Assembly: GCF_003573695.1 (NCBI RefSeq)
Contig: NC_039368.1
Coordinates: 6,595,860-6,659,859 of the forward strand
Source of the DNA: Papaver somniferum
Lineage: Eukaryota; Streptophyta; Magnoliopsida; Ranunculales; Papaveraceae
Direction of reading: 5' to 3'
Length of the DNA: 64,000 nucleotides
The translations under genes were made by a program, and so were the position numbers. Positions 1-11,990 of the stretch are shown here, in pieces. Position 1 is the first letter of the stretch. Every line of letters begins with the position of its first letter. The notes under the pieces were generated by a model. It was not told where the DNA came from and made no database searches. It saw nothing but the letters and a program-made list of their open reading frames with translations.

Positions 1-1
1 G

Positions 2-1271
2 ACAACGGTACGTACTTTTTTAGCTGTCGCAGCAGTTAAACATTGGGAAGTACATCAGATGGATGTACATAATGCATTTCTTCATGGAGACTTGGAGGAA
101 GAGGTGTATATGAAGATACCACCTGGATTTGCCAAAGGTCAGACAAATATGGTGTGTAAAATTAAGAAATCATTATATGGTTTAAGACAGGCTCCTCGTT
201 GTTGGTTTGCCAAACTATCAACAGCATTGAAGAAATATGGTTTTCGGCAAGCATACTCAGACTAATCTCTTTTTACTATGACCAAGGGAGACATGCATCT
301 TAATGTCTTGGTCTATGTAGATGATTTGATTGTTGCAGGGAATAATCTAGTGGAGATTCATAAATTTAAATCATACTTGGGACAATGTTTCAAGATGAAA
401 GATTTGGGAAAATTGAAATACTTTCTCGGCTTGGAGATATCCCGTAGTAAACAGGGTATTTATATATGCCAGCGGAAATATGCATTGGATATTATCATGG
501 AAACGGGTTTATTAGAAGCTAAACCTGTTGAGTTTCCAATGGAGACTAATCATCGTCTTGCTTTGGCGCAGGGAGATTTTTTTGATGATATGGAGAAATA
601 TAGAAGACTAATTGGTAGACGGATTTATTTGGCAGTGACTAGACCTGATCTTACATACTCGGTGCATACGCTGTCTCAGTTTATGCAAAAACCGAGAATA
701 GAACATTGGGAAGCTGCACTTCGAGTAGTTAGATACTTGAAAAAGAATCCTGGGGAAGGCATTTTGTTGCGCTCTGATAGAACCCTAAGTTTGCAAGGGT
801 GGTGTGACTCATATTGGGCAAGTTGTTCTTTGACTAGACGTTCATTGACAGGATGGTTTGTTCGTCTAGGGAATTCATCGGTTTCTTGGAAGACAAAGAA
901 GCAACCAACTGTTTCTCGGAGCTCAGCTGAAGTCGAATACAGGTCCATGGCGGCAGCAACATGTGAGTTGAAGTGGTTGAAACAATTACTTGGTGATTTG
1001 GGGGTTCGTCATACGCATGGAATGAAGCTCCTGTGTGATAGTCAATCAGCATTATACATTGCTCAGAAATCCAGTCTTTCATGAACGAACAAAACATATA
1101 GAGGTGGACTGTCATGTTGTTAGAGATGCTATCGTGAAGAAGATTATATCACCTTCTTACACTCTTACGGCGGTGCAATTGGCAGATATCTTCACCAAAT
1201 CCTTAGGGAAAGCTCAATTTCAAGGTCTTTTGTCCAAGATGGGCATTTGTGACCTACATGCTCCGTCTTGA
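2..1271 (+). pseudogene. Ty1/copia pol remnant: reverse transcriptase and RNase H
   Basis: The reading frame enters from the left edge and encodes the C-terminal half of a copia polyprotein. The RT motifs [20 protein letters not shown] and LVYVDD are followed by FLGLEI, then the RNase H region with [10 protein letters not shown] and a CDSQSA block, and finally a QLADIFTKSL tail. Two lesions are visible. A TAA stop at 263-265 sits in the same frame as the continuing ORF, where a Tyr codon is expected. An extra A near 1066 shifts the frame, so the RNase H tail continues in another phase from about 1070 to the stop at 1269-1271. The AEY of the usual SSAEAEY motif reads VEY. Lineage (Ale/Retrofit-like) is a guess. 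The element is immobile; gag, protease and integrase lie outside the window or are lost. Confidence 0.9.
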
Positions 1272-1544
1272 GGGGGGTATTAGGAGATACGTAGTGTTTG
1301 GACTCAAGACTGTGTCTTGAGCCCTACGTATTCGGTCTGGATTCTGATATCAACTTGGATAGTCCATGTAGATGGTTTGTTTACGTAAGTAGCAAACTTG
1401 AGACCCAAATAATCGGTCTCAAATCGGTAGGTTTAGGGTTTGTGTCTTGTAACCCAAGTTTGATCTTGTATAAGTAAAGACGTGATGAATGAATGAATGA
1501 AAAGACAGAGAATTACCAAAACTTAAAAAGTTCAGCGTCTTCCA
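1272..1544 (+). repeat. Polypurine tract and probable 3' LTR of the copia remnant
   Basis: Directly after the pol stop comes a purine tract (GAGGGGGG, about 1270-1277), which fits a plus-strand primer site. The LTR would begin at TATTAGGAG (about 1278; TG expected, one base changed) and contains a TATA-like TTGTATAAGT near 1466. The right end is uncertain. CA endings at about 1534 or 1544 are both possible, because the partner LTR is outside the window and no target duplication can be checked. The end falls at the edge of sequence that is conserved among the three CBF promoters. Confidence 0.55.
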
Positions 1545-1607
1545 CGTCTATTCTTTATTAACGTGTATTTTAAAAGTGACTCAGCCTTTTCTTTTCTTAC
1601 CCAAATC

Positions 1608-1613
1608 TATAAG
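1608..1613 (+). promoter_or_regulatory. TATA box of CBF gene 1
   Basis: TATAAG within TCTATAAGTACC lies 151 bp before the ATG at 1759. The same TCTATAAGTA or ACTATAAGTA core occurs 135-155 bp before the start codons of the other two CBF genes in this window, which is strong internal support. The conserved block runs from about 1542 (CCACGTC) to the TATA box. Confidence 0.75.
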
Positions 1614-1758
1614 TACCCATGAAATTTGCATCTCTTCTTTCAAACTCAACTTCCTCTACTTCTTTATTTCTCTAGCTTCACAAGTTTCAACTTCAACTGA
1701 ACTGAACTAAGCAACCAAAAACTATTTCACTACTACTTTACCATATACTGAATTCATT

Positions 1759-2469
1759 ATGGATTCTGAAAACTCGTATGAGTATTTTGTTTCATCACCT
1801 TCATCATCGTCATCAAGTACACAAACATTTAGCTCAGGATCATCAGATTATACTTCATCGTCCTCCTCCTCATCTTCACAAGTGTCACATAAGAAAACAT
1901 CAGGAAGGAAAATATTTAAAGAAACCAGACATCCAATTTACAGAGGAGTAAGAGCAAGGAAAAACAATAAATGGGTTTGTGAAGTTAGAGAACCAGGTAA
2001 TAGCAAATCAAGAATATGGCTTGGAACTCATCCGAGTGCTGAGATTGCAGCTAGAGCTTACGATGTTGCTGCAATAGCTCTGCGAGGTAAATCGGCTCCG
2101 TTAAATTTCGAAGATTCATTATGGTTGTTACCTCGCGCTAAGTCATCATCTGCTAAAGATATTCAATTGGCTGCTGCCGAAGCGGTCCGCGCATTTCAAT
2201 TGAAGAATGTTTGTATGAAACGTTCTTCATTTACAAAGAAATCATCCAAGTCCATTACATCTAAATTGACCGAACGGCCAGTTGAAATTGCCGGGAAAGT
2301 CACTGATATAGCGACGTTTTTTGATGAAGAAGCGTTGTATAATATGCCAGCACTGATTGCCAGCATGGCCGAAGGAATGCTACTAGATCCACCACAAGAG
2401 GGTTACTATTACGACGACGTGGAAAATAACGTGGACCTCAGTTTATGGAGCGACTATTTATTGGCATAG
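1759..2469 (+). CDS. CBF/DREB1-type AP2/ERF transcription factor, copy 1
   Basis: An intronless 236-residue protein, the usual length for CBF/DREB1 activators. Residues 1-44 are Ser-rich. Residues 45-59 ([15 protein letters not shown]) match the CBF signature just before the AP2 domain. The AP2 domain spans about 60-117, with [13 protein letters not shown] (Val14 and Glu19, the DREB-type specificity residues), RIWLGT and [18 protein letters not shown] at 119-122 corresponds to the second CBF signature (DSAWR). The C-terminal acidic and hydrophobic motif [20 protein letters not shown] (189-208) and an LWSDY ending resemble CBF activation regions. Family knowledge: nuclear, binds CRT/DRE (RCCGAC) and drives cold-acclimation genes. 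The start is the first ATG after the TATA box. It is closest to copy 2. Cold induction is inferred, not visible. Confidence 0.95.
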   Translation: MDSENSYEYFVSSPSSSSSSTQTFSSGSSDYTSSSSSSSSQVSHKKTSGRKIFKETRHPIYRGVRARKNNKWVCEVREPGNSKSRIWLGTHPSAEIAARAYDVAAIALRGKSAPLNFEDSLWLLPRAKSSSAKDIQLAAAEAVRAFQLKNVCMKRSSFTKKSSKSITSKLTERPVEIAGKVTDIATFFDEEALYNMPALIASMAEGMLLDPPQEGYYYDDVENNVDLSLWSDYLLA

Positions 2470-4772
2470 TCATTTCTTGTGGATAGGATTAAACAGAGTT
2501 TTATTTTTTCTTATATTTTGATCCGTTTCGCTGTGGAGAAAGATATTATGTCTCTATGGTGGTTGGGGAGATATTTTTTTTTGTAGATAGTATCTCCTAT
2601 TAGATTTTCTTTGTTTAGTTTTGTCATTGCCGAAATTGGCCCATCAATAATCAATGAGTTCTTCATTTATTTTTCTGTGAGACCATTGAAGTATTTATAT
2701 TTCTCTTTTTTGCAGATTAACTGTTTGATCTTGTTGGTTGGAGAGTTGGCGAAGCATTTCTCAATATATGGTGCATCTTTTAAATTGGTTTTAGAGTGTT
2801 ATGTAATCTAGGGCCGGCCACCACCACCATAAATTGTTTGTTATATGCCGCATGCCCACATCCACTTTTAGTTGTTTGTCAAATACTCTAGTTTGATTTG
2901 TTGAGACAGGAGAAGCATTGTTATCCACATTTTCATTTTGCAAATATCTAGTATGGTGTTGTTTATTATGCCTTCAATTGCCTTCAGAAAAAATAGGCCA
3001 TCAAAAATTGACAGCACCGCAGAAAGGATACTACTTGATACACAAACATAAGGTTACTTATGTTTGACACGTGGAATGTAGCTTGGCCTACCGCAAAAAG
3101 TGTTTCTTAGTTAAGATGAAAGTTCATTTTGTTCCGCTACTAAAATGCTATTTGTAGTTCTTATTGATCAAGAAAAATTCCGTGACAAATCTTAGTGTTG
3201 ATTTGAAAATTTTGGATTTACTGATTCATAAATTTCACAACTTAGGTGTAGTAGCTGTGTTTTGAAAACCGGTCGAACCGTATAATCGTTGAATTGGTGA
3301 ACCAGTTGAGAAAATGTTTTGGTTTTTAGTTTTGATCCATGAGCAAAACAAAAGCCATATTATAATTGCTAAACCCGGTGAGCCGGTCGGTCCAATTTGT
3401 GAACCAACTAGGATTTTAGCCGATTCATTTGGTTCTCCATCAAAACTTTAAGGGATTTTTGTTCTTGAACTTTTTTAACTCCGTGAAAGCTCCCTAGGTT
3501 GGCAAATAAACGTGGCACATAGATATGGACTTCTAGTATCACACGTCACTGGTCAAGGAAAGAGAACAACCCTTATTTTATTCTCTCTCTTTCTCCTTTT
3601 GTCTTCTTCTTCCCTATCTCAGATGAAAATAAATATGATAGATTCAAATAAGCTTCTAGCCCTTTAAAATCGAATCTTTTGCTTAAGGATTTGAGAGTTC
3701 AAACTTGATAGGTTTTGGTTTTAGGGATATTGTTATCGTTGGGTTTCTTGAAAATTTAAGGAAAAAAAAACACCAAACAGATCTATATTTGAAGTTATGG
3801 TTTTAAGGATTAAGAATTATCTCTACCAGGGTATGAATTAGACGGTCTATTCCTTTTAAATCTCTGATTTCCCACTAATAAGCTCACTTCAACTTAACCC
3901 CCATTACCAATTTTTTTGCTTTCTTAATAAAACCATCTCGATTTTGCTCTGTCTGTGATTTTCGGATTTGGGTTTATTACTTTTACTCCCAAACTCTTAA
4001 CACAAAATCTCTGAATTTGTAATTATTTTGATTAAATAAACAGATAATTGAACACCCAACTGACGAGAAAATGAGGTAGTAGAAGAGAAGATGAAGATTA
4101 GAAAAGAGGAGCAATTGATGTACCATCCCGTTTGAAGAAAGTATCATCGGAAGGAGAACTGTTAGATTATTTGGCGAAGAAGAAGCAATTGGATTTACAC
4201 CCATTGATCGGAATCACGGGATTCTGTAAAATCAAACCTACCTTTTTCTACATCATTATTTGTTTTTGAATCATCACATCTGCCTTCTTCTCTGCCATTG
4301 TACTGCTGTAAATTCACTCAAGTCTCTTAATCAAACCATTTGATTCTTGTTCTTACAATCAAATGGTTGTTGCATGTACAGTCCGTTCATTATTAACAAA
4401 TATGGAGGTCTCATCGTGAAACTATGTTCTTTGTTTATATGATTTATTTGTGGGTTTGGAGTTTAATCATATAATTTTCAGTTTATAAGCTGTTTTATGC
4501 CCTAGAAAACTGTCATATTCAGATAATTCTTCAAAAATCAAACAATCACACAGTATCAATCACGAAGAATTATTAAAAATCATTGCACTTTGAGCTGTGA
4601 AACAGGATAAGAAGATTTCGTTAAGGAAGAAAAGTCTCACAGGCTTGGTAAAGTGAAGAAAACTTTTATTTATTTCTCCCACTTAAGACTGAGACGTGGA
4701 ATACATATATCCAAATCACCAAGCCAACTCAACATAGCAACTCAGAGTGTGAGTAAGTCACGAGTAAAGCGC
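2470..4772. other. Gene-free stretch downstream of CBF gene 1
   Basis: The first few hundred bases should be the 3' UTR of CBF gene 1. Around 3245-3430 a segment rich in ACCGGTCGAACCG, GAACCAGTT and GAGCCGGTCGG phrases looks like a dispersed plant repeat of the ACCGGTTCGA type, but no clean ends or target duplication were found. No ORF here resembles a protein. Confidence 0.4.
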
Positions 4773-4780
4773 GATGCGCC

Positions 4781-4966
4781 TAGGGCTGCATAACGGGTAG
4801 GATGAATATGATATGGCCTATACCCGTCACCCTATTCGTTTATTGGCGGTTAAGAAAATTTTTATCCGCCACCCTACCCATCAAATAATGGATAGGATAA
4901 GATACGGTTAAAAAACTGACGGGTAGGATAGGGTTGGCGGGTATGGATATGATATGTGCACCCCTA
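4781..4966. mobile_element. hAT-type MITE, 186 bp
   Basis: The ends are TAGGGCTGCATA on the left and TGTGCACCCCTA on the right (reverse complement TAGGGGTGCACA), an imperfect terminal inverted repeat. The flanks are GATGCGCC (4773-4780) and GATGCGCG (4967-4974), an 8-bp target duplication with one mismatch, typical of hAT insertions. The interior is a long imperfect palindrome of ACGGGTAGG and CCTACCCGT phrases and has no coding capacity. Confidence 0.8.
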
Positions 4967-5579
4967 GATGCGCGTAGTGCGACCGATTTTAAAAGCCACT
5001 AATTTTTGTTATTTCATTAAAGTGTCAGAAAACTTCGTAAAGTAGAAGAGAGAAGTTGAACACCAAACCAAGGAAATAGGCTAAAAATCCAATAATTCCT
5101 AGTCTGCCGGGGATAAAATCCCGTAGGAAATACCTGTAAGGAAAGATTATATGGGACCCTTGGTGGGGTACAGAGTTGTTTCTACCGGGATTTTCCCCCG
5201 ATAGAAATTTTATATCAACGTAGCATCACTCCTAAACACAAAACCGCATGATGAAATATCTAAGTCGGAAATAGGGAGAAGTTTAATCTTCCAAGGATTT
5301 CTACTTTTGGGATTGTTAATTTTTATTATCTTATAACAATAATCTCTAATTTCATCTAACAATAAGTCTTGGATTTTAACATGAAAATGTTGTTATGATA
5401 ACTATTCATTTAAAATTCTTTTACCAAAGTAAGGAAAAAAAAAATTTATATAAAAGCACCACTTGAAGAAGAAGGAGCTGCATTTGTCACCTCGAGTTTT
5501 TGAACTGCATAAATAATTGAGCTTACAAATTTGACAAAAACTAAATTTAAAAATGAAGAGTAGATATTATGTACAAATA

Positions 5580-5611
5580 TTAGGTCTTAACCCGTACCGT
5601 AACGGCACGGG
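5580..5611 (-). mobile_element. Helitron-like 3' terminus (hairpin plus CTAA)
   Basis: On the minus strand a near-perfect GC-rich hairpin CCCGTGCCGTTACGGTACGGG (5611-5591) is followed after a short spacer by CTAA (5583-5580) and then a T. This fits the Helitron 3' end rule (subterminal hairpin, CTRR, insertion before T). The body would extend to the right. The 5' TC end was not found. Confidence 0.55.
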
Positions 5612-8389
5612 TGTTATACAAAATTCTAGATAATTATGTTAGATTATTTACCGATAATAGTGGAATTCTAGTTAAATCCTCATGAATTTTTAAACGAAGC
5701 CCGAAAAAAGGAGCATTCTGACGCTTGAACCAATAGTACTTAACCGTAACCAAGTTTATGCCATTTATGTTATGTCCAAAAAGTAATTCAATTCACCTAT
5801 GAACTTCCATATTAGGCCACAAAAATTTCTCACCATATAACTAAAAGGTGGTAGAAGTTGGTTGTGAAATTCACTTGTAGACCCTAACGTCTAAATAAGA
5901 CAGTCCATTGAATGCAATTTAAAATCCTAATATTTTTTCACTATGCATTCTACAACGGAAGATATCGTGATTAATTAATGATTGATTAGTATTACATATT
6001 TATACTAATTGTCAAATGCAATTCAAAAGCATAAAAATCTAATACACTAAAAGGATCAATACGCGCGCCTAACCCAAGTAATATCTCTTTGACACAAATT
6101 GTTTAATGTATATAATTTCTTGTATGGGAAATTTTGGTTTTGGAACCTGAAATTCACAATTATATGCTCAAAAAAATGGAAAGTTTTACGTGGAAGTAAC
6201 TTTCTTACTCGGGCTATCGGTTTTACGTTGTAATCAAATCTTTGTGATACTACTATTGAATATACAAATAGTGAATAACATAGAAACTTCATCATGATAC
6301 TTTGCAAGGTAGAAAATTGGGAAAGAAAATCAAAGCATTTTACAATGGTTTTATGCTAAATCGAAATATCAGTACCTGCGTATAAGTTCACCTTTTTAGT
6401 TATATTGTTATTGAACCCAATCAATGTGGTGCTCATGGTTCTTGTCTCTCACAAAATTTTTTTCTCTATTCTTAAAGGTCGATTCCTAAGCTGACCTATC
6501 CCTTTCGCATTTCAGATATTGCTTCTCTCATCCAACACAAAATATTTAACATTAATGAGTATGAAGTTGGTATCTATGCTTACTCATGGTTCATGGATTA
6601 GAGTTATTCCTTTTTTTTTTTAAAACCATCTCTCCAACAAATAGTATGATCATACTTCGGTATAATGTAGGAGAAATATGTGTAAGAGATACTGTTTTTC
6701 TTAAGAATCATACAGAAACCTCGAGCGACTGAAATATATACCGTACATGAAAGGATTGTGATGGATACTTTCTAAAGATCAAGAAATATTTTAATGGCAT
6801 TGATGGTAATTAGTTGTGTCATATATCATTTTTTTTCTTTGATTCTCATTCCTGTTTTTTATGTTTTCCTAGGTGGACATAATTCAAAATCCATTTCAAA
6901 ATTGCGGAAAGGACTATACGACACATATTGATTTCCTAAACAAAAGGTAACAATAATTGAATGGGTTGATCATGAGAAATTCATTAGGTTATTAAGAAGA
7001 CCAATAAAATTGTTACCATTTAGAGCCACACTAAATCTATTCGAGTCTTCCCAATCCCCTGTAGAACCAATAAAATTGATATAATTGGAAGAGTCAATTT
7101 ATCTTTTAATCTAGAAAACAATCCTGGAGCACCGAATACTGAAATATAGAGGATAGATATGCAAATATAGAATTCAATATCGAAAATAAAAAATTGCAGT
7201 GCTTAAAAGCTTGAGCAACCAAATTGAAAAGTGAAAAATAAAAACGCAGTGAAGTTTATCTACAATTATATTATCTTCTCGACTAAGCAATAAGAGCAAC
7301 TACGAAAGGAAAATATGCAACACTGTGGAACACCGACCTAATTTAATGTTAATTCCTATTCAGAGATATCAGATACCATACCTACTTTGGGTTACACACG
7401 CGATCATTTTGTAAACACCAACCAACTTCCAAATTATAGTGCGTAACCAGAATAATCTTTTAAATCTTTCTCTACGTCTCCATCAAGATAAAACTAAAAT
7501 GATATTTCCACTAAAGTTTAAGCATGATAGAAAGGAAAGATTGTTACTTAAGAAATTCTCACCTTTCTAGACCAAAAAGTTATGAATTTATTGCAACCCA
7601 AAATCCAGCGCCCTTCAATAGCCAAATTTTCATAATCTGGCAAATTAAAAACTACAAACACCCTTAATTTTTAACAATGATATTATTCTAATCAATTAGA
7701 CTATCTTTGGAAATGTATACTTTCAGTTAAATACACAACCAATGAAATTCAATTAAATGATTAAACCCCTAAAATTCATACATGATGCAATGTAAAAAGA
7801 AAGTGTTTTCTTAAAAATTGTGATCTCAGAGTAGTTTGATTGGTCAGAAATATATGTTTTGGTGGAAGAAGATTGAACGAACATGGATAGAAGACTGAGC
7901 AGAAATATGTTTTTGGAGTTTTCCTCTCTCTCCTTCCCAATTTCATTTCTAATTTTTTCTTATTCAAAAATGGGGAATTAGATTTTGTATGCGAGAGAGA
8001 GGAATCAATTGTTCAGTTTTATGGGAAGATAGGTTTGTTATTTTCAGCCCATCAAATCTTCTCCGCTTTGATTTTGACTTTTGAGGTGGGAAGAGGAAAA
8101 TATCTAATGTATTATTTGTCAATTAAACCGTTTACTCATCGAATCAACCACAAGACCTCTCTTTATCTTGCCTAATTTAGTCAAGCTTCATTTTGTAATA
8201 CATAACAAAGAAATATGGAGAAGAGATGAACCTAGTGAAGGTATTATTTATGCCGTAACGGTACAACTTAATAATAAGTAATATTTTGTGACTTGATTAT
8301 GCCGCTCATCTGTACCTATTATATAACGTGATATTCTGTTGTTTTTTTTTAATGCTCATGTATTTTATCCAAATTTATTTTATAATTAT
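5612..8389. other. AT-rich non-coding DNA, possibly Helitron interior
   Basis: No protein-like ORF was found. Short frames such as the one at 6056-6307 are low-complexity chance ORFs. A degenerate ATGCCGTAACGGTAC near 8250 recalls the hairpin loop at 5591-5611 and could be another decayed Helitron end. Confidence 0.35.
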
Positions 8390-8987
8390 GACGATCAACC
8401 ACATTTTTAACTTTATAAAGTTACCCATTTTGTGGCAAAACGTAACTAACATAATCTACTACCACAAACCACATGCCACCACTCATTTTTCCACCACCAG
8501 CTTCGCCCAACTCTCATAGGATGTTGGTCTTACTTTTAATTTTAATCACCAACATCATGTATAAAATTTAGATTGAACAAACTTAAATTGTGCACTAATT
8601 TATCCCTTTATATATTTTCTTGTTATATTCTCTTTTATATTGTAATCAATCTTATTTTAACAGTAAAAACAAAGATTTATACGATCAGGTACTAAAGATA
8701 GCAAGGGTACTATTTGGGTGATTCAACAGTCATGGTTATTTTTTATTATATGATATGTTAATATCCTTGAAATTTTTGGCTTAGCCAATCGTTCTAAAAC
8801 GATTACATCTTTCACAATACAATGTTATCCATGTTGTAAAAACACATAACTAATATCGTCGAATACTACTCACGCACATCAACCACCATACAAACCACCC
8901 ATTGCTACCATTTCGTTCACCAACACAAATGTTACCTCCAACACCACTCGTCCGCATCCACCACTCACTAATACCCGCCACCGTTTC

Positions 8988-10975
8988 TATTAGAGCACTG
9001 CTCGGTTGAACCCACTAGCGTTGGTATGTCAAGTTAGTTTTCAATTTTAGTTGACAAAATGCATTCTTGATTTAGCATACTAAAGACAGTTTCAGACTAG
9101 ATTAGGTCTAAGAAGTTGAATCGAAGCTATCCTTAAAGGATGAAGATTGAAGATTGAAGACTACAAGAAAAAATCAACAAGTACTTCATTAAAAAAGGTA
9201 TGTGATTGATTTCATTTGGATTCTTATTCAATTATACCTTTCTAATCTATCAATATATATACTCACTCTATGGAACAATTCCGATGACGGTAAATGTACA
9301 TGTTTGTATATATACTTGAAGTTATTTGATTCATGACCTTAGAGACAATAACCTTTATCCTTATAAAGAATCTTATGTTATAGTAAATGAGCTTACGAAT
9401 CCAACGAGCCAAGAATCACCCAATTCCGAGTTATAACAATGAAGTTATGAGTGATTGATTAAAGTTCATTAGTAGGAAACAATCCATGGGATGTTTGTAA
9501 TAGTTCATGGACTTGGGCCCAATTACGTGACTAAAAGTTATTTTTGGTCAAGTTGGTGATGTTTCCTTGTCTAAGCAAGATGTCTATTAATCCAAACATA
9601 TTTGATTACCATACTAAAGTTTTTGTGATAACTTTTAATTCCTGCCTAAGTTAGAATGTGATTTATCCACATAAATAAATATTTGCTAATTAATTATTTA
9701 TGCATAATATTTGTAACTAATATGAGAGTCTTGAAAAAGAAAAATAGTTTTGCTTAGCTTCCAAGCCATTGTTCATTATAAATAAAGGGTTCGTGAGTTT
9801 ACACGTTTTTCATCCCTTTTGAAAAATAGCCGTAAGCTTTGCAGGTTGTTTCCATGTCTTTTGTTCTTCATGAACAAGAGTGAGATAAAGTCTTTGTATT
9901 GGGGATCACAAAGACAAGTTGAATTAAATCTTCGTGATTGATTATACAACTTGTAATCTAGGTTTTTCACCTCTTGTCTATTCTAAGGTTTTCTCTTCTG
10001 ATATAAAACCATTCAAGAGTTGTTGATCATAAACCCTAGGTTTTGATAGATTTCAGTTTCCGATCGTATACCAACACTTGTTAATCGAAATCGGAGACTA
10101 GAAATAAAAACTTCTATTAAGGCATCTCGTAAAATCCTTGAGAAGTTTTAAACAAGATATCTCTAGATTTATTCTAGTTGTTCTTGTTGTAGAGTTATTA
10201 GGTTTCTCTTCCTATTTTTGAAGAGTATAATAATCCCTAATCTACAAGTTTGTTTTGATATTACTTTTACCTAGTAATTGTTTTTATCAAAATTAACACA
10301 AGATTTCCAAAATATTGATTCATATCTAAAGGGAAATCAAACCGGCGTTTTGTGCAAACAAAATATCGAATCGTATCAATCGTGTTGTGGTATCTTCTAA
10401 AAAGAGGCTCGGATTCTGCTAGAAGATTTGTGTGAAGAATTTCTAAAGAGAATCAATATTCTGCTAGGAGTTGTACAAGTGCTGAAGAAGGTATTACATC
10501 TAGTCCGAATAGGTAGTAGGAAATTGGTGTAACAACTTATAATCAGTGTGTGTTTATTCTGAACTAGGTCCCGGGGTTTTTATGCATTTGCAGTTTCCTC
10601 GTTAACAAAATTCTGTTTTCTGTGTTATTTCTTTTCCGCATTATATTTTATTCATATAATAGAAATATCACAGGTTCTACGTTAAGATCAATCAGTTCTT
10701 TTGTCCGGCCTTAGGGTTGTTGAGTGAATTGATTGACACTTGAGCATTGGTCTTTGGTACCGTTCAAGTTAATCCTCTTATATTCAATCAGGCTCGGAAA
10801 TCCCTATTTGCTGATTGCGGATTGAATCAAGAGATAGAGATATAAAACTCTTTGATATACTTTTTATAGATTGAGTCTAACTATCTAGTTGATTCTCTTG
10901 AAAGTATATTGGAGTTTGTCTATTCAGATTGCCAAATGAAATATTGAGTGTGGTTGTTAGACCTCCGCTTTTTCA
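8988..10975 (+). mobile_element. Solo LTR, copia family, with perfect target duplication
   Basis: It begins TATTAGAGCACTGCTCGG (TGTTAGAGC expected) and ends CCGCTTTTTCA, the same ends as the 2.4-kb LTR family elsewhere in this window. It is flanked on both sides by GTTTC (8983-8987 and 10976-10980), a perfect 5-bp target duplication. At 1,988 bp it is shorter and more diverged than the other LTRs, but it shares GGTCCCGGGGTTTTT near 10566 and the 3' TGTTAGACC block. Removing it restores the reading order of repeat R1. Confidence 0.85.
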
Positions 10976-11049
10976 GTTTCTACCACCCCTACTTATTTCA
11001 CTACCAAAAATAATTTTTATTCTATATATTATTTATTAATGAAATATGT

Positions 11050-11231
11050 ATTTATTAGATTAATTAAGTGAAATAAAAAATTAACAAACCAATCATTATG
11101 AACAATTAATGAGACAACACCAATTAATAAAATAATATATATTTATTAAATTAATTAAAGGAAATAAAAAAATTAATAAACCACTTATTATGAGCAATTA
11201 ATGAGACAACACCATTTAATGAAACATAATA
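11050..11231. repeat. 91-bp tandem duplication
   Basis: Two adjacent units start ATTTATTA at 11050 and 11141, each continuing through AATTAATGAGACAACACCA. They differ at scattered bases, so the duplication is not recent. Confidence 0.7.
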
Positions 11232-11958
11232 AAATTAAAGTTGAACAAACCACGGACATTGATTCATATTTTCGTAGACAAACCTGGATCACCACTTACA
11301 CATGCTAAGTTATCCAAACTGTGCTTTGTATTCTTGATGATAATAATAAGAAAGTGAAGTAACAAAGTATTAGTATTGATTTTTGTTAATGAGATTGCAT
11401 AAACAAAACATAAACTGTTCCATTAGTGGTTATTTATGTGTTTGTAGGGCTTAACCAGTGCCTTAACTAATATCTACTAATATTATTAGATTAATGATTC
11501 ATTCGACCTCCTCCACCGCTTCCACAACCTACTATCGCAACTAATATCTATTGATATTGTTTCCGTTTTTATCAAAATTATAGAAATTATTTATTGTTAG
11601 AAATACAAATCTATTAATTTAATTAAGAGAAATTTTATAATGAAAAAAATTAATAGATGATTTATTATGAGAAATTAGTGAACAAACATTATTATGAGCA
11701 ATTAATAAATTATTGAATATCATCAATTAGAGTGGAAAAATTAGTTAGGTATTTATTATATTAATCATTTACTATATTTATTATGTTAGATTTCCATTAA
11801 TGGGTCATTAAATGTTAGTTTAATGGGAGAGATTACAACCATAGATTTATCAATTGGCAGATGAAATCTTGACCACCACTTACACGTGCGAGATGAGGGT
11901 ATGGTCAGGAGAACTACATCTGTAGATTTATCTTTTTGAGGACAAATCTGGACCACCA

Positions 11959-11990
11959 CTAGCCCTTAACCCGTGCTGTAACGGCATGGG
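11959..11990 (-). mobile_element. Second Helitron-like 3' terminus (hairpin plus CTAG)
   Basis: On the minus strand CCCATGCCGTTACAGCACGGG (11990-11970) can fold into a hairpin with one mispair or bulge. It is followed by TTAAGGG and CTAG (11962-11959), then T. It closely matches the terminus at 5580-5611, so the two belong to one Helitron-like family. The body would run rightward; the 5' end is not identified. Confidence 0.55.

Larger units (their letters stand above)
8390..11958. repeat. AT-rich repeat copy R1, split by a solo LTR
   Basis: This is the first of three diverged copies of one repeat. Shared phrases, in order, are ATCAACCACATTTT (8392), GATTTATACGATC (8673), ATTTGGGTGATTCAACAGTCATG (8712 onward), CATCTTTCACAATACAATGTT (8806), CCCGCCACC (8974), and after the inserted LTR GAACAATTAATGAGACA (11100) and a GACCACCACT ending (about 11950). 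R2 (about 14080) and R3 (about 15080) carry the same order. Inside R1 a 91-bp unit is tandemly duplicated at 11050 and 11141. A non-autonomous Helitron or similar element is likely, but the class is unproven. Confidence 0.6.

Noticed and set aside
3983..4204. A 73-codon minus-strand ORF
   Set aside because: Hydrophobic, no recognisable family, no neighbouring gene signals; likely chance.
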